Assembly: GCF_000013665.1 (NCBI RefSeq)
Contig: NC_007912.1
Span: 3,217,501 to 3,281,500 of the forward strand
Direction of reading: 5' to 3'
DNA length: 64,000 bases
Source: Saccharophagus degradans 2-40
Lineage (GTDB): Bacteria; Pseudomonadota; Gammaproteobacteria; Pseudomonadales; Cellvibrionaceae
The notes under the pieces were generated by a model. It was not told where the DNA came from, did no database searches, and saw nothing but the letters and a program-made list of their open reading frames with translations. Numbering within the stretch: position 1 is the first letter of the stretch; each line of letters starts with the position of its first letter. A program made the translations under genes and the position numbers. Positions 37,227 through 47,661 of the stretch are shown here, in pieces.

Positions 37227-40011
37227 GCGATTCCCCTTCTCCATCAATATTTTCTACGCAACGCCCACAAATTTCTGGGTGCGCAGTGTTTTGGCCCACG
37301 TCTTCGCGGTGATGCCAGCAGCGCGCACATTTTTCGTGGCTAGACTTAGCAACCGCAACACGCAATCCTTCCACCTCGGTAGCCTCGCCTTCGGTTTCGC
37401 TGGCCGCAACCACCGTTACCGAAGAACAAATCAACACAAAGCGCAATTCGTCTTTTAGCAAAGTAAGCTTTTGTGCAACACTCTCTGAACAATACAGCGT
37501 CACCTCTGCAGCCAACGAGCCACCCACTTCGCCGGCACTGCGCTTGGCTTCTATGGTTTTGTTTACTGCCGTTTTTACTTTGGCAATAAATTGCCAGTAA
37601 CTATTACCCAACTCAGCGCCTTCAGCCAAACGTGGCAAGTTGTACCATTCAGCAGTAAATACTGTGCCAGTTTTTTCACCTGGCATTGCTTGCCAAATTT
37701 CGTCAGCGGTGAACGAGCAAATTGGTGCTATCCAGCGCACAAACGCTTCCACAATATGATACAAAGCGCTTTGCGCAGAGCGGCGCGCATGGCTGGTTTC
37801 TTTGGTGGTGTACTGGCGATCTTTAATAATATCTAGGTAAAAGCCACCCATTTCTACAACACAGAAGTTGTGTAGTTTTTGATAGATTTGGTGCAGCTGA
37901 TATGTGTCGTAGCTTTTTAATATATCGGCTTGCAACGCGGCGGCGCGATCGACTGCCCAGCGGTCTAACGACAACATTTCTTCGGCTGGCAGTAAATCGG
38001 TTTGTGGGTTAAAACCGGTAAGGTTAGACAGGAAGAAACGCGCAGTATTGCGAATACGGCGATAGGAATCTGCTGTACGCTTTAAAATTTCGTCAGATAC
38101 ACTCATGTCACCGCTAAAATCGGTAGCCGCGACCCACAAGCGTAAAACATCTGCGCCTAAGTCGTTCATCACCTTTTGTGGCGACACGGTATTACCAATC
38201 GACTTCGACATTTTTTTGCCATCGGCATCCACAGTAAAACCGTGGGTAAGCACTTGTTTGTAGGGTGCAGAGCCGTTTATAGCCATTGATGTTTTTAAAG
38301 AAGATTGGAACCAGCCGCGATGCTGATCCGAGCCTTCTAGGTACAAATCTGCGGGGTAACGTAAGTTTTCACGCGCGTTAACCACCGAATAGTGAGTTAC
38401 ACCAGAGTCGAACCACACGTCTAAGGTATCTGTCACCTTTTGGTACTGATCGGCTTCGTCACCTAGTAGCTCTACTGCATCTAATTCAAACCAAGCATCC
38501 ATCCCCTTTTCTTCTATGCGCTTGGCAACGTCTTCTACCAATGCAGCTGTGTTGGGGTGCAGCTCTTGCGTTTCTTTGTGCACAAATAAAGTAATTGGCA
38601 CGCCCCACGTACGCTGACGAGAGATACACCAATCTGGGCTGCTATCTAACATGCTATCTATACGTGCACGGCCCCAATCGGGCACCCAATTAACTCCCTC
38701 TACTGCCTGTTTTACATCTTTTAACAGGTTGTTTTTGGTCATACTTACAAACCATTGCGGTGTCGCGCGGAATATAAGCGGGGTTTTAGTTCGCCAGCAA
38801 TGTGGGAAGCTATGCACCAATTTAGCTTGATGCAGTAAACGGCCATTTTCTTCTAACAGACCTATAACCTTTTCATCCACTTTATAAACGTGGTCGCCCG
38901 CGAATATTTCAACGTTATCGCGATAGATACCATTTTCGTCTACATAATTAAGCGTTTCTATGCCGTATTTGTTGGATACTACAAAGTCATCTGCGCCGTG
39001 ATCGGGTGCAGTGTGAACACAGCCAGTACCGGCATCGGTGGTAACGTGATCGCCCAACAAAACAGGCACTTGCTTAGCGTAGAAAGGATGATTTAATTTC
39101 AACCCTTCTATGGCCGCACCCTTGAAGGTAGCGACAGTAGCTAGCTCTTCTACGCCTAAACGTTTAGCAACAGATTCCACCAGCGCTTCTGCCAGCACCA
39201 ATCGCTGCTCGCCATGCTGAACCACTACATAATCTAGCTCGCCATTTACACTAACGGCTTGGTTAGCCGGTAAGGTCCACGGTGTGGTTGTCCAAATAAC
39301 AACAGAGATATTACCGGTGCCAGCAACGCTGCCAACGCGTGCGGCAAAGTCTTCTACATCTGCAACACCAAAGCATACGTCTATCGCGAAGGATGTTTTA
39401 TCTTGGTATTCCACTTCGGCTTCAGCCAATGCAGAGGCACCCACTACACTCCAGTACACAGGTTTAAAACCTTTGTGTAAGTGACCGTTTTCTACAATTT
39501 TACCCAAAGCGCGCACGGTATCGGCTTCGGTTTTAAAATCCATAGTGAGGTATGGTGTATCCCACTCGCCAAGCACACCCAAGCGAATAAAATCTTTTTT
39601 CTGACCTTCAACCTGCTTGCGAGCGTAATCGCGGCATTTTTGACGAAATGCAACGTGATCAATTTTAACGCCTGCTTTGCCCACTTTCTTTTCTACGTTG
39701 TGCTCAATAGGCAAGCCGTGACAATCCCAGCCGGGCACATAGGGGGCGTCAAAGCCGCTCAAGGTTTTGGCTTTGATGATGATGTCTTTTAAAATTTTGT
39801 TTACGGCGTGACCGATATGAATATCGCCGTTTGCATAGGGAGGCCCATCGTGCAAAATAAATTGCTCGCGACCTTTACGCGCTTCGCGGATTTGCTCATA
39901 CAATTTGCTTTGCTGCCATTGTTTTAGCATGCCTGGCTCGCGCTGAGCGAGGTTTGCTTTCATGGCAAAAGACGTTTGCGGAAGATTGAGTGTCGCTTTG
40001 TAGTCGGTCAT
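37213..40011 (-). CDS. ileS: Isoleucyl-tRNA synthetase
   Basis: A 932-residue class I synthetase. The HIGH motif is in [16 protein letters not shown] (about 54-69), the editing domain contains [13 protein letters not shown] and DHGADDF, KMSKS is at about residue 603 ([11 protein letters not shown]), and a C-terminal zinc finger follows ([13 protein letters not shown]...[10 protein letters not shown]). The length is typical of the bacterial type. It is downstream of ribF and overlaps lspA. Confidence 0.98.
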   Translation of the reverse strand: MTDYKATLNLPQTSFAMKANLAQREPGMLKQWQQSKLYEQIREARKGREQFILHDGPPYANGDIHIGHAVNKILKDIIIKAKTLSGFDAPYVPGWDCHGLPIEHNVEKKVGKAGVKIDHVAFRQKCRDYARKQVEGQKKDFIRLGVLGEWDTPYLTMDFKTEADTVRALGKIVENGHLHKGFKPVYWSVVGASALAEAEVEYQDKTSFAIDVCFGVADVEDFAARVGSVAGTGNISVVIWTTTPWTLPANQAVSVNGELDYVVVQHGEQRLVLAEALVESVAKRLGVEELATVATFKGAAIEGLKLNHPFYAKQVPVLLGDHVTTDAGTGCVHTAPDHGADDFVVSNKYGIETLNYVDENGIYRDNVEIFAGDHVYKVDEKVIGLLEENGRLLHQAKLVHSFPHCWRTKTPLIFRATPQWFVSMTKNNLLKDVKQAVEGVNWVPDWGRARIDSMLDSSPDWCISRQRTWGVPITLFVHKETQELHPNTAALVEDVAKRIEEKGMDAWFELDAVELLGDEADQYQKVTDTLDVWFDSGVTHYSVVNARENLRYPADLYLEGSDQHRGWFQSSLKTSMAINGSAPYKQVLTHGFTVDADGKKMSKSIGNTVSPQKVMNDLGADVLRLWVAATDFSGDMSVSDEILKRTADSYRRIRNTARFFLSNLTGFNPQTDLLPAEEMLSLDRWAVDRAAALQADILKSYDTYQLHQIYQKLHNFCVVEMGGFYLDIIKDRQYTTKETSHARRSAQSALYHIVEAFVRWIAPICSFTADEIWQAMPGEKTGTVFTAEWYNLPRLAEGAELGNSYWQFIAKVKTAVNKTIEAKRSAGEVGGSLAAEVTLYCSESVAQKLTLLKDELRFVLICSSVTVVAASETEGEATEVEGLRVAVAKSSHEKCARCWHHREDVGQNTAHPEICGRCVENIDGEGESREFA

Positions 40012-40057
40012 ATAAATTTTCTTTTGTTAAAAAGCTAATTTCTGTTTAAATTTTTAG

Positions 40058-41035
40058 TTAATCGTTAGATTGAAAATAACGTTTCGCTGTGCTCACATCG
40101 TCAGCTATTTGATTTTTTAAAGCATCTAACGAAGTAAATTTCATTTCTTGGCGAATTTTGAATTTAAATTCAACCCGCACAAACTCGCCATACAAATTGC
40201 CGGTAGGCGTAAGTGCATGTACTTCTAAAATTGGTTTATTGCGCCCACCCAGGGTAGGCCTTACCCCAACATTCGCTACCGCGTTGTAGCGCTGGTCATT
40301 GGCGATTAGCACTACGCCATACACACCATTTACCGGCGAACGATAACGCCCCAAACCAATGTTTGCCGTAGGAAACCCCAGGGTTCGGCCCAACTGTTTG
40401 CCGTATACAACCCGCCCAGCAACGCTAAAAGGCGCGCCCAATAATGCAGCGGCTTGATCAAACTTATCGGTTTCTAGCAACGCACGTATGCGCGTACTAC
40501 TAATTCTATCGGTACCATCGTGTTCGGTAGTCGCTAGCTGGGTTTGCGTGTCTACCACGCTAAAACCGTGTTTCTCGCCCTGCTGCTGTAAGGCTGCAAA
40601 GTCGCCACTGCGATCACAGCCAAACTTAAAATCGTCCCCTACTACAAGGTATTTAACCCCTAGCCCCTTTACCAGCACCTGTTCCACAAAATCATTCGCC
40701 GTTAGATTGCGAAGCTGCTGGTTAAACCTTAAACACAACACCTTATCTACCCCCGCAGCAAACAGGGCCTGCACCTTCTCGCGCAGGCGCATTAAGCGTG
40801 CGGGGGCGTTTTCTTTCGAAAAGAACTCGTGAGGTTGCGGTTCAAAAACAATCACTACCGAAGGTAGCTGCAAGTGCGCCGCCTGAGCAACCACTTGCTG
40901 CAATAGCTGCTGATGCCCCAAATGCACCCCATCGAACGAGCCAATGGTTACCACACAAGCCTTGTGAGTAGCATCAAACGGTGGCAAAAATTGCGCTTGT
41001 TTAAAGCGGCCACAGGCAAATTGGTGGGAGGTCAT
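40058..41035 (-). CDS. ribF: Bifunctional riboflavin kinase/FAD synthetase
   Basis: A 325-residue enzyme that phosphorylates riboflavin to FMN and adenylates it to FAD. The N-terminal nucleotidyltransferase has TIGSFDGVHLGHQQLL and the ISSTRIR motif (DRISSTRIRALLE); the C-terminal kinase has GRTLGFPTANIGL and NGVYGVV. It precedes ileS by 46 nt, the conserved order ribF-ileS-lspA. Confidence 0.97.
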   Translation of the reverse strand: MTSHQFACGRFKQAQFLPPFDATHKACVVTIGSFDGVHLGHQQLLQQVVAQAAHLQLPSVVIVFEPQPHEFFSKENAPARLMRLREKVQALFAAGVDKVLCLRFNQQLRNLTANDFVEQVLVKGLGVKYLVVGDDFKFGCDRSGDFAALQQQGEKHGFSVVDTQTQLATTEHDGTDRISSTRIRALLETDKFDQAAALLGAPFSVAGRVVYGKQLGRTLGFPTANIGLGRYRSPVNGVYGVVLIANDQRYNAVANVGVRPTLGGRNKPILEVHALTPTGNLYGEFVRVEFKFKIRQEMKFTSLDALKNQIADDVSTAKRYFQSND

Positions 41036-41157
41036 GATTGTTTAGGTAACCCGCAATTGTCGTTCTTGAAAGCGGTAGAACCCCGCATAACAGGAGCGGG
41101 AGTATACCCTACGCAGCGCTCACTATTAAGCCAGAAGCGAGCCATTGCGTGAAAAAA

Positions 41158-42759
41158 CTACTCAGAACTGTGATGACGCAGGTGCCCAGGCCGCAAGCCA
41201 GTAATCGCCAAGCCAAGAACATAGGCAAATAGACCAATTGCCACATACAACGCCATGTAAATGCACCTATCTAGCCATGCTAAAAATTCAAAGCTGGGCA
41301 CATAATACGCCGCCGCCATAAGGGCTGCGAACATGCATATTGAGCCACCAACCAGCTGCACAAAAAACCTCAGCCATCCGCTGCCAGGCTGATACACGCC
41401 CGCCCTGCGTAAACCGCGGTAAAGCAACCCGGCATTCAAAAACGCTGAGCATGCCGTCGCCATTGCCAAACCCATGTGGCCAATTTGATAAATGAAGTGC
41501 AGAGGCACCACAAACAGTAGGTTTAGCACCATATTTGCACCCATAGCTATGATGCCGATCCGCACCGGCGTACGGGTATCTTGGCGGGAGAAATAAGCGC
41601 TAGCCAATACTTTAATAAGCATAAAAGCGGTAAGCCCTAACGAATAAGCGCACAAACTCAAAGCCGCCATATTCACATCGTTTACCGATGTTTTGCCGTA
41701 TTGAAACAGGGTGAACAACACGGGCTTTGCCAACACAATTAATGCTATGGCCGCAGGCACAGCAATAAGCATAACCATGCGCAACGCCCAGTCCAGCGTT
41801 GTACCATAGCCTTCATGAGTATTCTTACTAAACTGGCGCGATAGCGTAGGCAGCACAACCGTGGCAATAGCAATACCAAACACTCCTAAAGGCAGCTCGG
41901 TTAAGCGGTCTGAATAATATAACCACGCAATACTTTCCGACTGCAGGAAAGTGGCCAACATGGTATCTAGCATAAGGTTAATTTGGCTAACCGAGACCCC
42001 AAACATAGCCGGCGCCATTAGAGTGAGCACTTTTTTAACGGCCGGGTCTTTCCAATCAACTTTAGGCCTAGGTAGTAAGCCCAGATGCGCTAAAAACGGC
42101 AACTGAAACACAAATTGAACCACCCCTGCCGCCAATACACCCCACGCCAACCCCACTACAGGCTCATCCATAAGTGGCGATACGAACACCGCGGCCACAA
42201 TTAGGCACACATTTAAGAACACTGGGGTTATGGCTGGAATAGCAAAGCGATCGTAACTATTGAGAATTGCGCCAGCAAACCCAGTTAACGAGATAAGCAA
42301 CAAATAGGGAAAGGTAATACGCAACAGGTCGCTAGCAAGCCAAAACATAGCCGTTTCGCCTTTCACCAGCAAGCCAACACCCCAAACGGCTGTAAATGCT
42401 GGTGCCGCCACAACAGCAACTACCGTAATAGCAATAAGGGATAACCCAAGACAGCCAGCAATTCTATCTATCAAGCCCCGCACTGCATCTACACTGCCGC
42501 TCGTACGGTATTCGGATAGCACAGGCACAAACGCCTGCGCAAAAGCGCCTTCTGCGAACAACCTGCGTAAAAAGTTAGGGATTTTAAAAGCCAAGAAGAA
42601 AGCACTGGCATCGGGGCCAGCACCAATATAACGGGCGAAGAGCACATCGCGGGCCAAACCAAGCACACGCGACATCATTGTCATTATTCCAACGAGCGCA
42701 GTAGACCTAAGTAGACCGGGCGCTTTTTTAACTGGGGGAGTAGAACTTTCTTCGCTCAC
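41158..42759 (-). CDS. murJ: Lipid II flippase MurJ
   Basis: A 533-residue multi-spanning membrane protein (about 14 helices) of the MOP superfamily. It begins LLRSTALVGIMTMMSRVLGLARDVLFARYIG and has FRRLFAEGAFAQAFVPVLSEY, the MurJ signature with functionally important Arg residues. It flips lipid II across the inner membrane for peptidoglycan synthesis. In Pseudomonas it lies between ribF and rpsT; rpsT is not found here. Confidence 0.97.
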   Translation of the reverse strand: MSEESSTPPVKKAPGLLRSTALVGIMTMMSRVLGLARDVLFARYIGAGPDASAFFLAFKIPNFLRRLFAEGAFAQAFVPVLSEYRTSGSVDAVRGLIDRIAGCLGLSLIAITVVAVVAAPAFTAVWGVGLLVKGETAMFWLASDLLRITFPYLLLISLTGFAGAILNSYDRFAIPAITPVFLNVCLIVAAVFVSPLMDEPVVGLAWGVLAAGVVQFVFQLPFLAHLGLLPRPKVDWKDPAVKKVLTLMAPAMFGVSVSQINLMLDTMLATFLQSESIAWLYYSDRLTELPLGVFGIAIATVVLPTLSRQFSKNTHEGYGTTLDWALRMVMLIAVPAAIALIVLAKPVLFTLFQYGKTSVNDVNMAALSLCAYSLGLTAFMLIKVLASAYFSRQDTRTPVRIGIIAMGANMVLNLLFVVPLHFIYQIGHMGLAMATACSAFLNAGLLYRGLRRAGVYQPGSGWLRFFVQLVGGSICMFAALMAAAYYVPSFEFLAWLDRCIYMALYVAIGLFAYVLGLAITGLRPGHLRHHSSE

Positions 42760-42856
42760 TAGGGCTCACATTTATCGACTGTGGAATCTGCGACGCATTG
42801 AGCCACGAGTTAACGGGCAAATCAAGGCGCGGTGTTAACCGCACCAAGAAGATTAA

Positions 42857-43372
42857 CTACTCGACCAGCTTGCGCAAACAATCCATGGCGGTGAGCACAC
42901 CAATTAAGCGGCCATTTTCAGTAACAAATAGCCGGTGGATATTTTTTTCCAACATGGTGGCGCACGCCTTCCCTGCAAACTCGGTTGCCTCCACCGAAAT
43001 AACCTGTGGCGTCATTATTGAGTTAACGGTGCAGGTCTCGCTGGCCTTTTCTTTAAGGTGGGTAACCTCTTGCGGAGTGAGCTCCGCGCTGTAGGGGCCG
43101 CAATACTGACGAATTAAGCGCTGAATCTCATCGTCCGTTGGGCTTCTACTCTCAAAACGCACCACATCGGACTGAGATACAACCCCAACCAACTCTTCAT
43201 CTGACGCCACAACCGGAGCGGCAGAAATATCGTGGCGCACGAAAAATGCGGCCAACCGCTTAACAGACCAACCTTCATATGCGGTAAGCAAAGTACCGCT
43301 CATTAAATCTGCCACGCGGTAGTGGTCTAGCTGCTCCACTCCAACAGGTAATGTTTGTGCTTCTACTCCCAT
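42857..43372 (-). CDS. Protein with a pair of CBS domains
   Basis: A 171-residue cytoplasmic protein made almost only of two CBS modules: the first is VADLMSGTLLTAYEGWSVKRLAAFFVRHDISAAPVV...LVGVVSQSDVV and the second is VNSIMTPQVISVEATEFAGKACATMLEKNIHRLFVTENGRLIGVLTAMDCLRKL. CBS pairs bind adenosine nucleotides and often regulate partners. A roughly 40-residue linker between them contains a Cys and several charged residues. No attached effector domain is present, so the partner is unknown. Confidence 0.85.
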   Translation of the reverse strand: MGVEAQTLPVGVEQLDHYRVADLMSGTLLTAYEGWSVKRLAAFFVRHDISAAPVVASDEELVGVVSQSDVVRFESRSPTDDEIQRLIRQYCGPYSAELTPQEVTHLKEKASETCTVNSIMTPQVISVEATEFAGKACATMLEKNIHRLFVTENGRLIGVLTAMDCLRKLVE

Positions 43373-43591
43373 AACACGCTCCTAGTTGCTTAAGAATTTT
43401 GCGGGCTCACTCAACAACCAACCCTACAACAAGTATAGAAGATGTACAAAATATCGCCCAACGCCATTTTTTGCCACTTTCTATCGCCAACTCGCCACAA
43501 CCCCGCCATATGGTTGCCCTTATCCCTGTGTTTAATAACACCATAGACAAAACAAACACACCAACGCACTTTTACATCTAGGAGCAACACA

Positions 43592-44284
43592 ATGAAAACT
43601 AAACAACTTATCTCTGCTGCAACCTTCTCTGCCCTACTTATTGTAAGCAACAGCGCATTTGCCGGCGAAACCAAAACTCAAAAGCAGCGCGACAACGACA
43701 AAGCTGCAGCCACATTAAGCACCATGGTAATTGGTGGCCTAGTTGGCGGCCCAGTTGGAGCATTTATAGGTGCGGTAACAGGCTCGCTTGCAGCTGAGCA
43801 CGCAGATACTAAACACCAACAACAGGAACTCACCATAGCCATGAACGAGGTAGAAGAAATGAAAGCACAACTAGAAAAAGATCAACAACGCGCTAGCGCC
43901 ATGGAACAGAAAGCTGCCGAAAAATTAGAGTTTCAAGTGCTATTCACCACCGGCAGCGACGAGCTTTCGCAAACCGATTTAAAGCGGGTAAATAGTGTTG
44001 CACGCTACTTAAACACCAACCCAGAGCTTAAAGTGAATTTAGAGGGGCACGCCGATCCACGCGGCACAGACGAATACAACTATGTGCTTTCGGAAGAACG
44101 CGTTAAATCTGTGATTAAAGCGTTGGAAGAAAAAGGGATTGACCGCTCTCGAGTTACCTACTCTGCTTACGGCTCAGACCTTTCAACGGCTTATCAAGGT
44201 GACTTAGAAGCTTACGCCTTAGATAGACGAGTAAAAATAGATGTGGTTATGAAAACAGACAATAGCGTGGCAAGCAGTCACTAA
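43592..44284 (+). CDS. OmpA-family peptidoglycan-binding protein, PdsO-like
   Basis: A 230-residue exported protein: signal peptide ending ...NSAFA, a Gly-rich hydrophobic segment (VIGGLVGGPVGAFIGAVTGSLAAEHA, about 48-73), a coiled-coil stretch (about 77-113), then an OmpA C-like domain with VLFTTGSDELSQ and NLEGHADPRGTDEYNYVLSEERVKSV. The layout resembles the OmpA-like PdsO proteins of the proteobacterial dedicated sortase systems, but no sortase or marine sortase substrate is next to it, so this is only a resemblance. A strong terminator follows. Confidence 0.75.
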   Translation: MKTKQLISAATFSALLIVSNSAFAGETKTQKQRDNDKAAATLSTMVIGGLVGGPVGAFIGAVTGSLAAEHADTKHQQQELTIAMNEVEEMKAQLEKDQQRASAMEQKAAEKLEFQVLFTTGSDELSQTDLKRVNSVARYLNTNPELKVNLEGHADPRGTDEYNYVLSEERVKSVIKALEEKGIDRSRVTYSAYGSDLSTAYQGDLEAYALDRRVKIDVVMKTDNSVASSH

Positions 44285-44326
44285 GGGGTTAAATACTAAA
44301 TATCTTCATGTCTGCCTGACCGCTTT

Positions 44327-44352
44327 GCCCGGCACAACGCCGGGCTTTTTTT
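44327..44352 (+). terminator. Terminator after the OmpA-like gene
   Basis: GCCCGGC (44327-44333), loop ACAAC, GCCGGGC (44339-44345), then seven T residues. An outer CCGCT/AGCGG pairing extends it and could also serve the converging nhaD gene. Confidence 0.92.
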
Positions 44353-44366
44353 AGCGGTAACTAAAC

Positions 44367-45614
44367 CTAAAAGAACGCCTTACTCATAAAGAGAGTCATT
44401 AAGTAGCCGGCCGTGTACGCCACTAACAGGTACGGAAAGAACTTTAAGTAAGCAACAAAAGTAAGTGCCTTCTCTTTACTCATAGCAATAATACCGGCAG
44501 CCGAACCAATAACCAGCACCGAACCACCCACGCCCACAGCGTAAGTAAGCGTTAACCATTGCGCTACGGTTAAACTAGGCTCGGCTTTCAATAACGCGGC
44601 AGTTAAAGGGACGTTATCGAGCAATGCAGACCCCAGCCCCACGATGTAGTTAGCCCAATCGGGGTTAGATTGCGAATAAATTGCCGCCACACTGGTTAAC
44701 ACACCAATTTCTTTTAACACACCTACAATTAATAAAATTCCCAAGAAAAACAACAGAGTATCAAACTCGATTTGACGGATGTACTGTAAAAGTTTTACCT
44801 GCTCGTTGTGGGTATGCACCACGCCGCCAATCAAAAACATTATCGACAAACCAAACAGGAAGGTAAGTACTGGCGGAATCGAAAAGAAGAAGTTGAATAA
44901 CATAGTGGAAATAATCGTGCTAAAAAATAACGCAGCAATAACTAAATCCAACGTTTCAAATGGCTTTATCTCAACGTCGTTAGCCACACGCCCCTTAGCA
45001 CGCACACTAAACAACGCCGCTAACAGCACTACACTCAAAAAAGACGGCACCATAAGCGAAATAAGCTCTAGCATAGTTACGTGACCGCGCATAAACACCA
45101 TAAGCGTGGTTACATCACCCGTAATAAGCGATACACCACCGGAGTTAACTGCGAACACCACAAGTACAATTAACTTAAGACGGTCTTGCACGCTTAACTT
45201 AAAGGCCTGCACCAACCCAATACTTACCAACGTTGCGGTTACGTTGTCACAAATCATGGAAAGCAATAAAGCGAAACTGCCAACCAATAGCACTAACTTG
45301 CGTAAACTCAGCTCACTGGGAAACACCCTTTGAACAACATTCTGCACAAACCCTCTAGCATTCAAATAGGCAACAAAAGTCATAGTGGCCATTAAAAATA
45401 ACCAGAGAGTCGCAATCTCTAGCAGGTTTTCGTTCAAACTTTCTTGCAGCTCTGCCGTTTCCGCACCTGCGTGCGCATGCATAAATAAAACCACCCACGC
45501 CGTACAACCAAAAAACAAAGTGGTTTTTGCTTTGTTAATGTGTATCCATTCTTCAAGAACAATACTTAACATAGCAAGAACAACAAGAGCGATAACAAGA
45601 TAATGAACAAACAT
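44367..45614 (-). CDS. nhaD: Na+/H+ antiporter, NhaD type
   Basis: A 415-residue membrane protein with about 12 helices. It resembles NhaD antiporters of marine and halophilic bacteria: EEWIHINKAKTTLFFG, LSMICDNVTATLVSIGL, VFAVNSGGVSLITGDVTTLMVF and GSALLDNVPLTAALLK, which hold the buried charged residues for cation transport. NhaD exports Na+ in exchange for H+, fitting a marine habitat. It appears monocistronic and converges with the OmpA-like gene. Confidence 0.9.
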   Translation of the reverse strand: MFVHYLVIALVVLAMLSIVLEEWIHINKAKTTLFFGCTAWVVLFMHAHAGAETAELQESLNENLLEIATLWLFLMATMTFVAYLNARGFVQNVVQRVFPSELSLRKLVLLVGSFALLLSMICDNVTATLVSIGLVQAFKLSVQDRLKLIVLVVFAVNSGGVSLITGDVTTLMVFMRGHVTMLELISLMVPSFLSVVLLAALFSVRAKGRVANDVEIKPFETLDLVIAALFFSTIISTMLFNFFFSIPPVLTFLFGLSIMFLIGGVVHTHNEQVKLLQYIRQIEFDTLLFFLGILLIVGVLKEIGVLTSVAAIYSQSNPDWANYIVGLGSALLDNVPLTAALLKAEPSLTVAQWLTLTYAVGVGGSVLVIGSAAGIIAMSKEKALTFVAYLKFFPYLLVAYTAGYLMTLFMSKAFF

Positions 45615-45687
45615 AGAAAAACCACGAAATGTTAAATATTGCCAATGCGCATTAGCAATAAGTTGCGATTAATAATGAAAGGGAACG

Positions 45688-45711
45688 AAAAAGCGGGCCG
45701 TAGCCCGCTTT
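45688..45711 (-). terminator. Terminator of the aceEF operon
   Basis: On the minus strand AAAGCGGGC, loop TACG, GCCCGCTTT (complement of 45703-45711 and 45690-45698), then TT. It lies 21 nt after the aceF stop. Confidence 0.88.
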
Positions 45712-45731
45712 ATTTAATCTGGATGTGGCGC

Positions 45732-47645
45732 TTAAAGGAGTAAGCGACGCACATCAGACAATACTGCAGATAAGAACGTAAAGAAGCGACCTGCATCACC
45801 ACCGTTAATTGCACGGTGATCGTAAGATAAGCACAAAGGCAACATCTGACGAGGCTCAAACTCTTTACCGTTCCAACGCGGTTTAATATCCGCTTTAGAA
45901 ACACCCAAAATAGCAACTTCAGGCGCGTTCACAATTGGGGTAAAACCAGTACCGCCAATTGGGCCAAGGCTAGAAATAGTAAAACATCCGCCCTGCATAT
46001 CTTTAGGCATCAACTTACCATCGCGCGCTTTCTTAGCTAAAGCTACTGTTTCAGCCGCAAGTTCGAACAAACCTTTTTTGTCTACGTCGCGAATAACAGG
46101 TACAACCAAACCGTTTGGCGTATCTACAGCCATACCAATGTGGATGTATTTCTTCTGCACAATATGCTCGCCGTCTGGGTGCATAGAAACATTAAAGCTA
46201 GGCTCCGCTTTAAGCGCTGCCGCACAAGCTTTTAGCAGGAACGGTAATGGTGTTAACTTCACACCTGCCGCTTCGGCTTCTGCTTTCATGTTCTTACGGA
46301 ATGCTTCAAGCTCGGTAATATCAGCATCGTCGAACTGAGTAACGTGTGGCACGTTCAACCAGTTGCGAACCATTGCAGCAGCGGTAACCTTTTTGATTTT
46401 GCTCATTTTCTGCATTTCGATCTCGCCGAACTGAGAAAAATCTACTGCTGGTACTGCAGGAATACCCGAACCACCTGTAACTGCTGCGCCGCCAGTGCTG
46501 CGTTGCTTCATTACAGTTTTAACAAACTCGCGTACATCGTCTTTAGTATGACGCTTACGAGGGCCGGTTGGCTTCACTTCTGAAAGGTTTACACCTAACT
46601 GACGCGCTAACTTGCGTACTGCAGGGCCGGCATACACTTCACCAGTAGTGGCAGACACTTCCGCAGGGTGTAACTCTTGCGTGGTCTTCACTGGCTGCTC
46701 AACAGGCTTAGCAGGCGCTTGTGGCGCTGCGGGTGCCGCAGCAGGCGCAGGAGCTGCAGCAGGGGCAGCACCAACAATTTCTAATTTAAGCAGTGCCGCA
46801 CCTTCAGATACTTTATCGCCTTCTTTAACGGTAATGCTTACAACTTTACCGCTAGCAGGTGATGGGATCTCCATGGATGCTTTATCGCTTTCCAACACAA
46901 CAATGGAGTCGCCTTCGCTAATTTCATCGCCTTCTGCAACGCAAACTTCGATAACTTCAACGTTTTCTGAGCCGCCAATGTCAGGAACATTTACATCGGT
47001 CACACCGCCACTTGCAGCAGGTGCAGGTGCAGGGGCCGCGGCTACAGGAGCAGACTCAGCAGGAGCGGCAGCTGGTGCAGCTGCGCCACCACTTACTTCT
47101 AACACAAGAATATCGTCGCCTTCAGAAAGCTTATCGCCTTCTTTGATAGCAAAGCTAACCACTTTACCGCTTGCTGGCGCAGGCACTTCCATTGAAGCCT
47201 TGTCGCTTTCTAGCACGATAATGGAATCGCCTTCGGCAACCTCATCGCCCACAGCAACACATAACTCGATCACTTCAACGTTTTCGGAACCACCAATATC
47301 TGGAACCTTCACCAACTGCTCAGAAGATGCTGCAGGTGCAGCCGCCTCTGGGGCTGGCGCCGCCGCAGGAGCGGCTGCCGGTTCAGCAGCAGGCGCATCA
47401 GCTGCGCCCTCTGCTTCAATTTCAAATATGGCATCGCCTTCAGAAACTTTACCGCCCTCTTTAACAAGAATGCCAACCACTTTACCAGAAACAGGCGAAG
47501 GCACTTCCATAGAGGCCTTATCTGATTCTAAAACAAGCAAAGAGTCTTCAGCAGAAACGGTATCGCCTACAGCAACACATATCTCAATAATATCTACGTT
47601 GTCCGCCCCACCAATATCTGGGACGTTGATAATTTGCTTAGCCAC
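45732..47645 (-). CDS. aceF: Dihydrolipoamide acetyltransferase, E2 of pyruvate dehydrogenase, three lipoyl domains
   Basis: A 637-residue E2 core enzyme. Three lipoyl domains (about 2-75, 110-182 and 222-295) each carry the lipoylated Lys in ESDKASMEVP or ESDKASMEIP and are joined by Ala/Pro-rich flexible linkers. Then comes the E1/E3-binding domain (AGPAVRKLARQLGVNLSEVKPTGPRKRHTKDDV) and the acetyltransferase domain with DHRAINGGDAGRF near the C-terminus. The GTG at 47645 has GGAGAG six bases upstream and gives MAKQIINVPDIGG; an upstream TTG is unlikely. It is 16 nt after aceE. No lpd (E3) gene is present here. Confidence 0.97.
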   Translation of the reverse strand: MAKQIINVPDIGGADNVDIIEICVAVGDTVSAEDSLLVLESDKASMEVPSPVSGKVVGILVKEGGKVSEGDAIFEIEAEGAADAPAAEPAAAPAAAPAPEAAAPAASSEQLVKVPDIGGSENVEVIELCVAVGDEVAEGDSIIVLESDKASMEVPAPASGKVVSFAIKEGDKLSEGDDILVLEVSGGAAAPAAAPAESAPVAAAPAPAPAASGGVTDVNVPDIGGSENVEVIEVCVAEGDEISEGDSIVVLESDKASMEIPSPASGKVVSITVKEGDKVSEGAALLKLEIVGAAPAAAPAPAAAPAAPQAPAKPVEQPVKTTQELHPAEVSATTGEVYAGPAVRKLARQLGVNLSEVKPTGPRKRHTKDDVREFVKTVMKQRSTGGAAVTGGSGIPAVPAVDFSQFGEIEMQKMSKIKKVTAAAMVRNWLNVPHVTQFDDADITELEAFRKNMKAEAEAAGVKLTPLPFLLKACAAALKAEPSFNVSMHPDGEHIVQKKYIHIGMAVDTPNGLVVPVIRDVDKKGLFELAAETVALAKKARDGKLMPKDMQGGCFTISSLGPIGGTGFTPIVNAPEVAILGVSKADIKPRWNGKEFEPRQMLPLCLSYDHRAINGGDAGRFFTFLSAVLSDVRRLLL

Positions 47646-47661
47646 TAACAACTCTCCTTAA

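Noticed and set aside
46612-47661. A 349-codon open frame on the plus strand opposite aceF
   Set aside because: It is a low-complexity Ala/Ser/Thr-rich shadow of the three lipoyl domains, caused by codon bias of the real gene.
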